This document shows positions 63,201-64,000 of a stretch of DNA of 64,000 nt, one piece after another. Every line of letters starts with the position of its first letter. Within the stretch, counting starts at the first letter, position 1. Source of the DNA: Pseudomonas fluorescens (GTDB lineage Bacteria; Pseudomonadota; Gammaproteobacteria; Pseudomonadales; Pseudomonadaceae); the NCBI RefSeq assembly GCF_001307155.1, contig NZ_CP012830.1, positions 4,958,501 through 5,022,500 of the forward strand, written 5' to 3'. Below the pieces are notes generated by a model. The model was given only the letters and a program-made list of their open reading frames with translations, did not search any database and was not told the DNA's origin. Both the position numbers and the translations under genes were made by a program.

Positions 63201-63315
63201 GGTGAGCCAGGTGCTGACGCTGTTTACCACGCCGGTGATCTATCTGTACTTCGACCGCCTCGGTCGGCGCTGGCGACGTGCGCCTGAGCGCCTGGAGCCG
63301 GTAGAGCAGCCATGA
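60211..63315 (+). CDS. muxB: MuxB/MdtB-like RND multidrug efflux pump subunit
   Basis: A 1034-aa RND transporter with 12 helices in two halves and two large periplasmic loops. The helix-4 acidic pair is seen in ATGFVVDDAIVMLENISRF, and ILLIGIVKKNAIMMIDFALD is the matching helix-10 region. The MdtB type works as a heteromer with MdtC and one fusion protein. The gene overlaps both neighbours by 4 bases (ATGA), so the three are coupled. In P. aeruginosa MuxABC-OpmB exports beta-lactams, novobiocin and macrolides. Confidence 0.95.
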   Translation: MNISRLFILRPVATTLSMLAIVLAGMIAYKLLPVSALPQVDYPTIRVMTLYPGASPDVMTSAVTAPLERQFGQMPGLTQMASTSSGGASVLTLRFSLDINMDVAEQQVQAAINAATNLLPKDLPAPPVYNKVNPADTPVLTLAITSKTMLLPKLNDLVDTRMAQKIAQISGVGMVSIAGGQRQAVRIKVNPEALAANGLNLSDVRTLIGASNVNQPKGNFDGPTRVSMLDANDQLTSPKDYAELILAYKNGAPLRLKDVAQIVDGAENERLAAWANENQAVLLNIQRQPGANVIEVVDRIKALLPSITDNLPAGLDVTVLTDRTQTIRASVTDVQHELLIAIALVVMVTFLFLRRASATIIPSIAVPLSLIGTFGVMYLAGFSVNNLTLMALTIATGFVVDDAIVMLENISRFIEEGDSPLQAALKGAKQIGFTLISLTLSLIAVLIPLLFMADVVGRLFREFAITLAVAILISLVVSLTLTPMMCARLLKREPKPEEQGRFYRASGAWIDWLIAAYGRKLQWVLKHQPLTLLVAVATLGLTVFLYIVVPKGFFPVQDTGVIQGISEAPQSISFAAMSQRQQELAKVILADPAVQSLSSYIGVDGDNATLNSGRLLINLKPHKERDLSAAQVISRLQPQLDKLVGIRLFMQPVQDLTIEDRVSRTQYQFSMSSPDAEMLSLWSGRLVEALHKQPELTDVASDLQDKGLQVYLVIDRDAASRIGVSVSNITDALYDAFGQRQISTIYTQASQYRVVMQAQDGEKIGPQALEQIHVKTTNGGQVRLSSLAHVEERQAQLAIAHIGQFPAVMMSFNLAPGVALGQAVELINKVQQDIGMPLGVQTQFQGAAQAFEASLSSTLLLILAAVVTMYIVLGVLYESYIHPITILSTLPSAAVGALLALILSGNDLGMIAIIGIILLIGIVKKNAIMMIDFALDAERNQGMDPATAIYQAALLRFRPILMTTLAALFGAVPLMLATGSGAELRQPLGLVMVGGLLVSQVLTLFTTPVIYLYFDRLGRRWRRAPERLEPVEQP

Positions 63316-64000
63316 ACCTGTCCGGACCTTTCATTCGCCGGCCGGTAGCGACGATGCTGCTGAGCCTGGCGATCATGTTGCTGGGCGGTGTGAGTTTCGG
63401 CTTGCTGCCGGTGTCGCCGCTGCCGCAAATGGATTTCCCGGTGATCGTGGTGTCGGCGAGCCTGCCGGGCGCGAGCCCCGAGGTCATGGCCTCCACGGTG
63501 GCGACGCCGCTGGAGCGATCCTTCGGCGCCATCGCCGGGGTCAACACCATGAGCAGCCGATCCAGCCAGGGTTCGACCCGGGTGATCCTGCAATTTGACA
63601 TGGACCGCGACATCAATGGCGCGGCGCGAGAAGTGCAAGCGGCGATCAACGCCTCGCGCAACCTGCTGCCCAGCGGTATGCGCAGCATGCCGACCTACAA
63701 GAAGGTCAATCCGTCCCAGGCGCCGATCATGGTGCTGTCGCTGACCTCGGACGTACTGGAAAAAGGTCAGCTTTATGACCTGGCCTCGACCATCCTTTCG
63801 CAAAGCCTGTCTCAAGTGCCCGGTGTCGGCGAGGTGCAGATTGGCGGCAGTTCGTTGCCGGCAGTGCGCATCGAGCTTGAACCGCAACTGCTGAACCAGT
63901 ACGGCGTGGCGCTGGATGATGTACGCAACACCATTGCCAACGCCAACGTGCGCCGGCCCAAGGGTTCGATCGAAGACGACCAGCGGATGTGGCAGGTCCA
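63312..64000 (+). CDS. muxC: MuxC/MdtC-like RND efflux pump subunit, 3'-truncated by window edge
   Basis: The first 229 codons of a second RND pump subunit (MNLSGPFIRRPVATMLLSLA and VSPLPQMDFPVIVVSASLPG). ATG 63312 overlaps the muxB stop. The N-terminal helix and the start of the first periplasmic loop are present, and the rest lies beyond the window. An OpmB-type outer-membrane channel gene would be expected after it. Confidence 0.93.
   Translation, partial: MNLSGPFIRRPVATMLLSLAIMLLGGVSFGLLPVSPLPQMDFPVIVVSASLPGASPEVMASTVATPLERSFGAIAGVNTMSSRSSQGSTRVILQFDMDRDINGAAREVQAAINASRNLLPSGMRSMPTYKKVNPSQAPIMVLSLTSDVLEKGQLYDLASTILSQSLSQVPGVGEVQIGGSSLPAVRIELEPQLLNQYGVALDDVRNTIANANVRRPKGSIEDDQRMWQV

Noticed and set aside
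1..64000. CRISPR arrays
   Set aside because: The regular repeats seen are paired REP palindromes, not repeat-spacer arrays; no cas gene is present.
1..64000. Complete insertion sequences or prophage
   Set aside because: No transposase, integrase or phage structural gene was found in any frame.

Overview
The window looks like chromosome from a member of the Pseudomonas fluorescens group. The reasons are the complete lexA2-imuA-imuB-dnaE2 cassette, an NAD-specific large glutamate dehydrogenase, a muxABC-type RND efflux operon, an orphan ccoN next to a nitrite/sulfite reductase, dense Pseudomonas-type REP palindromes between genes, high GC and Pseudomonas-restricted small families (DUF6124, DUF2970, DUF4810/DUF799). 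This rests on recognised families and gene order; no database search was possible.

Layout. 1-2.3 kb: the end of a dehydrogenase gene, an MFS exporter and small or decayed ORFs, lying just beyond the 3' end of a tRNA-Ser gene (2481-2568), a typical island insertion point. 2.7-8 kb: yccA, a YceK-type lipoprotein, an Lrp-type regulator divergent from an EamA transporter, a FUSC membrane protein and a GapN-like aldehyde dehydrogenase. 8.3-12.1 kb: a DyP peroxidase and a periplasmic amidohydrolase divergent from a LysR regulator. 12.1-17.9 kb: the SOS mutasome operon, with a perfect 18-bp palindromic operator across the lexA2 start codon. 18-19.8 kb: a three-lipoprotein CsgG/DUF4810/DUF799 operon. 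20-25.3 kb: a DUF465 protein, a fatty-acid-hydroxylase/SRPBCC fusion, a LysR regulator and a GH63-like glucosidase.

25.3-28.0 kb is a small accessory islet full of palindromes. It holds a degenerate DUF6124 gene, a zeta-toxin-like kinase without a visible antitoxin, and a HigBA-like toxin-antitoxin pair whose toxin frame is broken while the antitoxin is intact. It ends in a REP pair nested inside a perfect 34-bp inverted repeat. 28-32.5 kb: a second amidohydrolase, an SCP2 protein, a histidine phosphatase and SohB. 32.7-36.5 kb: a 1277-aa DUF6543/LRR effector-like protein whose C-terminal NEL-like region is short and lacks the usual catalytic cysteine.

36.6-46.4 kb: cysI with its DUF934 partner, a 37-aa membrane peptide, a periplasmic binding protein, small conserved proteins and the 1633-aa glutamate dehydrogenase. 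46.6-51.9 kb: a lipoprotein, a cupin, a monooxygenase, a MocR-type regulator, a GNAT acetyltransferase and a hypothetical protein. 51.6-55.8 kb: a cluster like the cyanide-inducible PA4129-PA4134 group of P. aeruginosa (small membrane protein, orphan CcoN, nitrite/sulfite reductase, DUF934). The window therefore holds two reductase/DUF934 modules about 15 kb apart. 55.9-64 kb: a DUF1254 protein, an SRPBCC protein, thiol peroxidase and muxA-muxB-muxC, the last cut by the window edge.

Most of the window is ordinary core genome. The least ordinary parts are the 25.3-28.0 kb islet, the effector-like protein, the fatty-acid-hydroxylase/SRPBCC fusion and the orphan-oxidase cluster. I found no clear multi-gene system that I would call wholly new.
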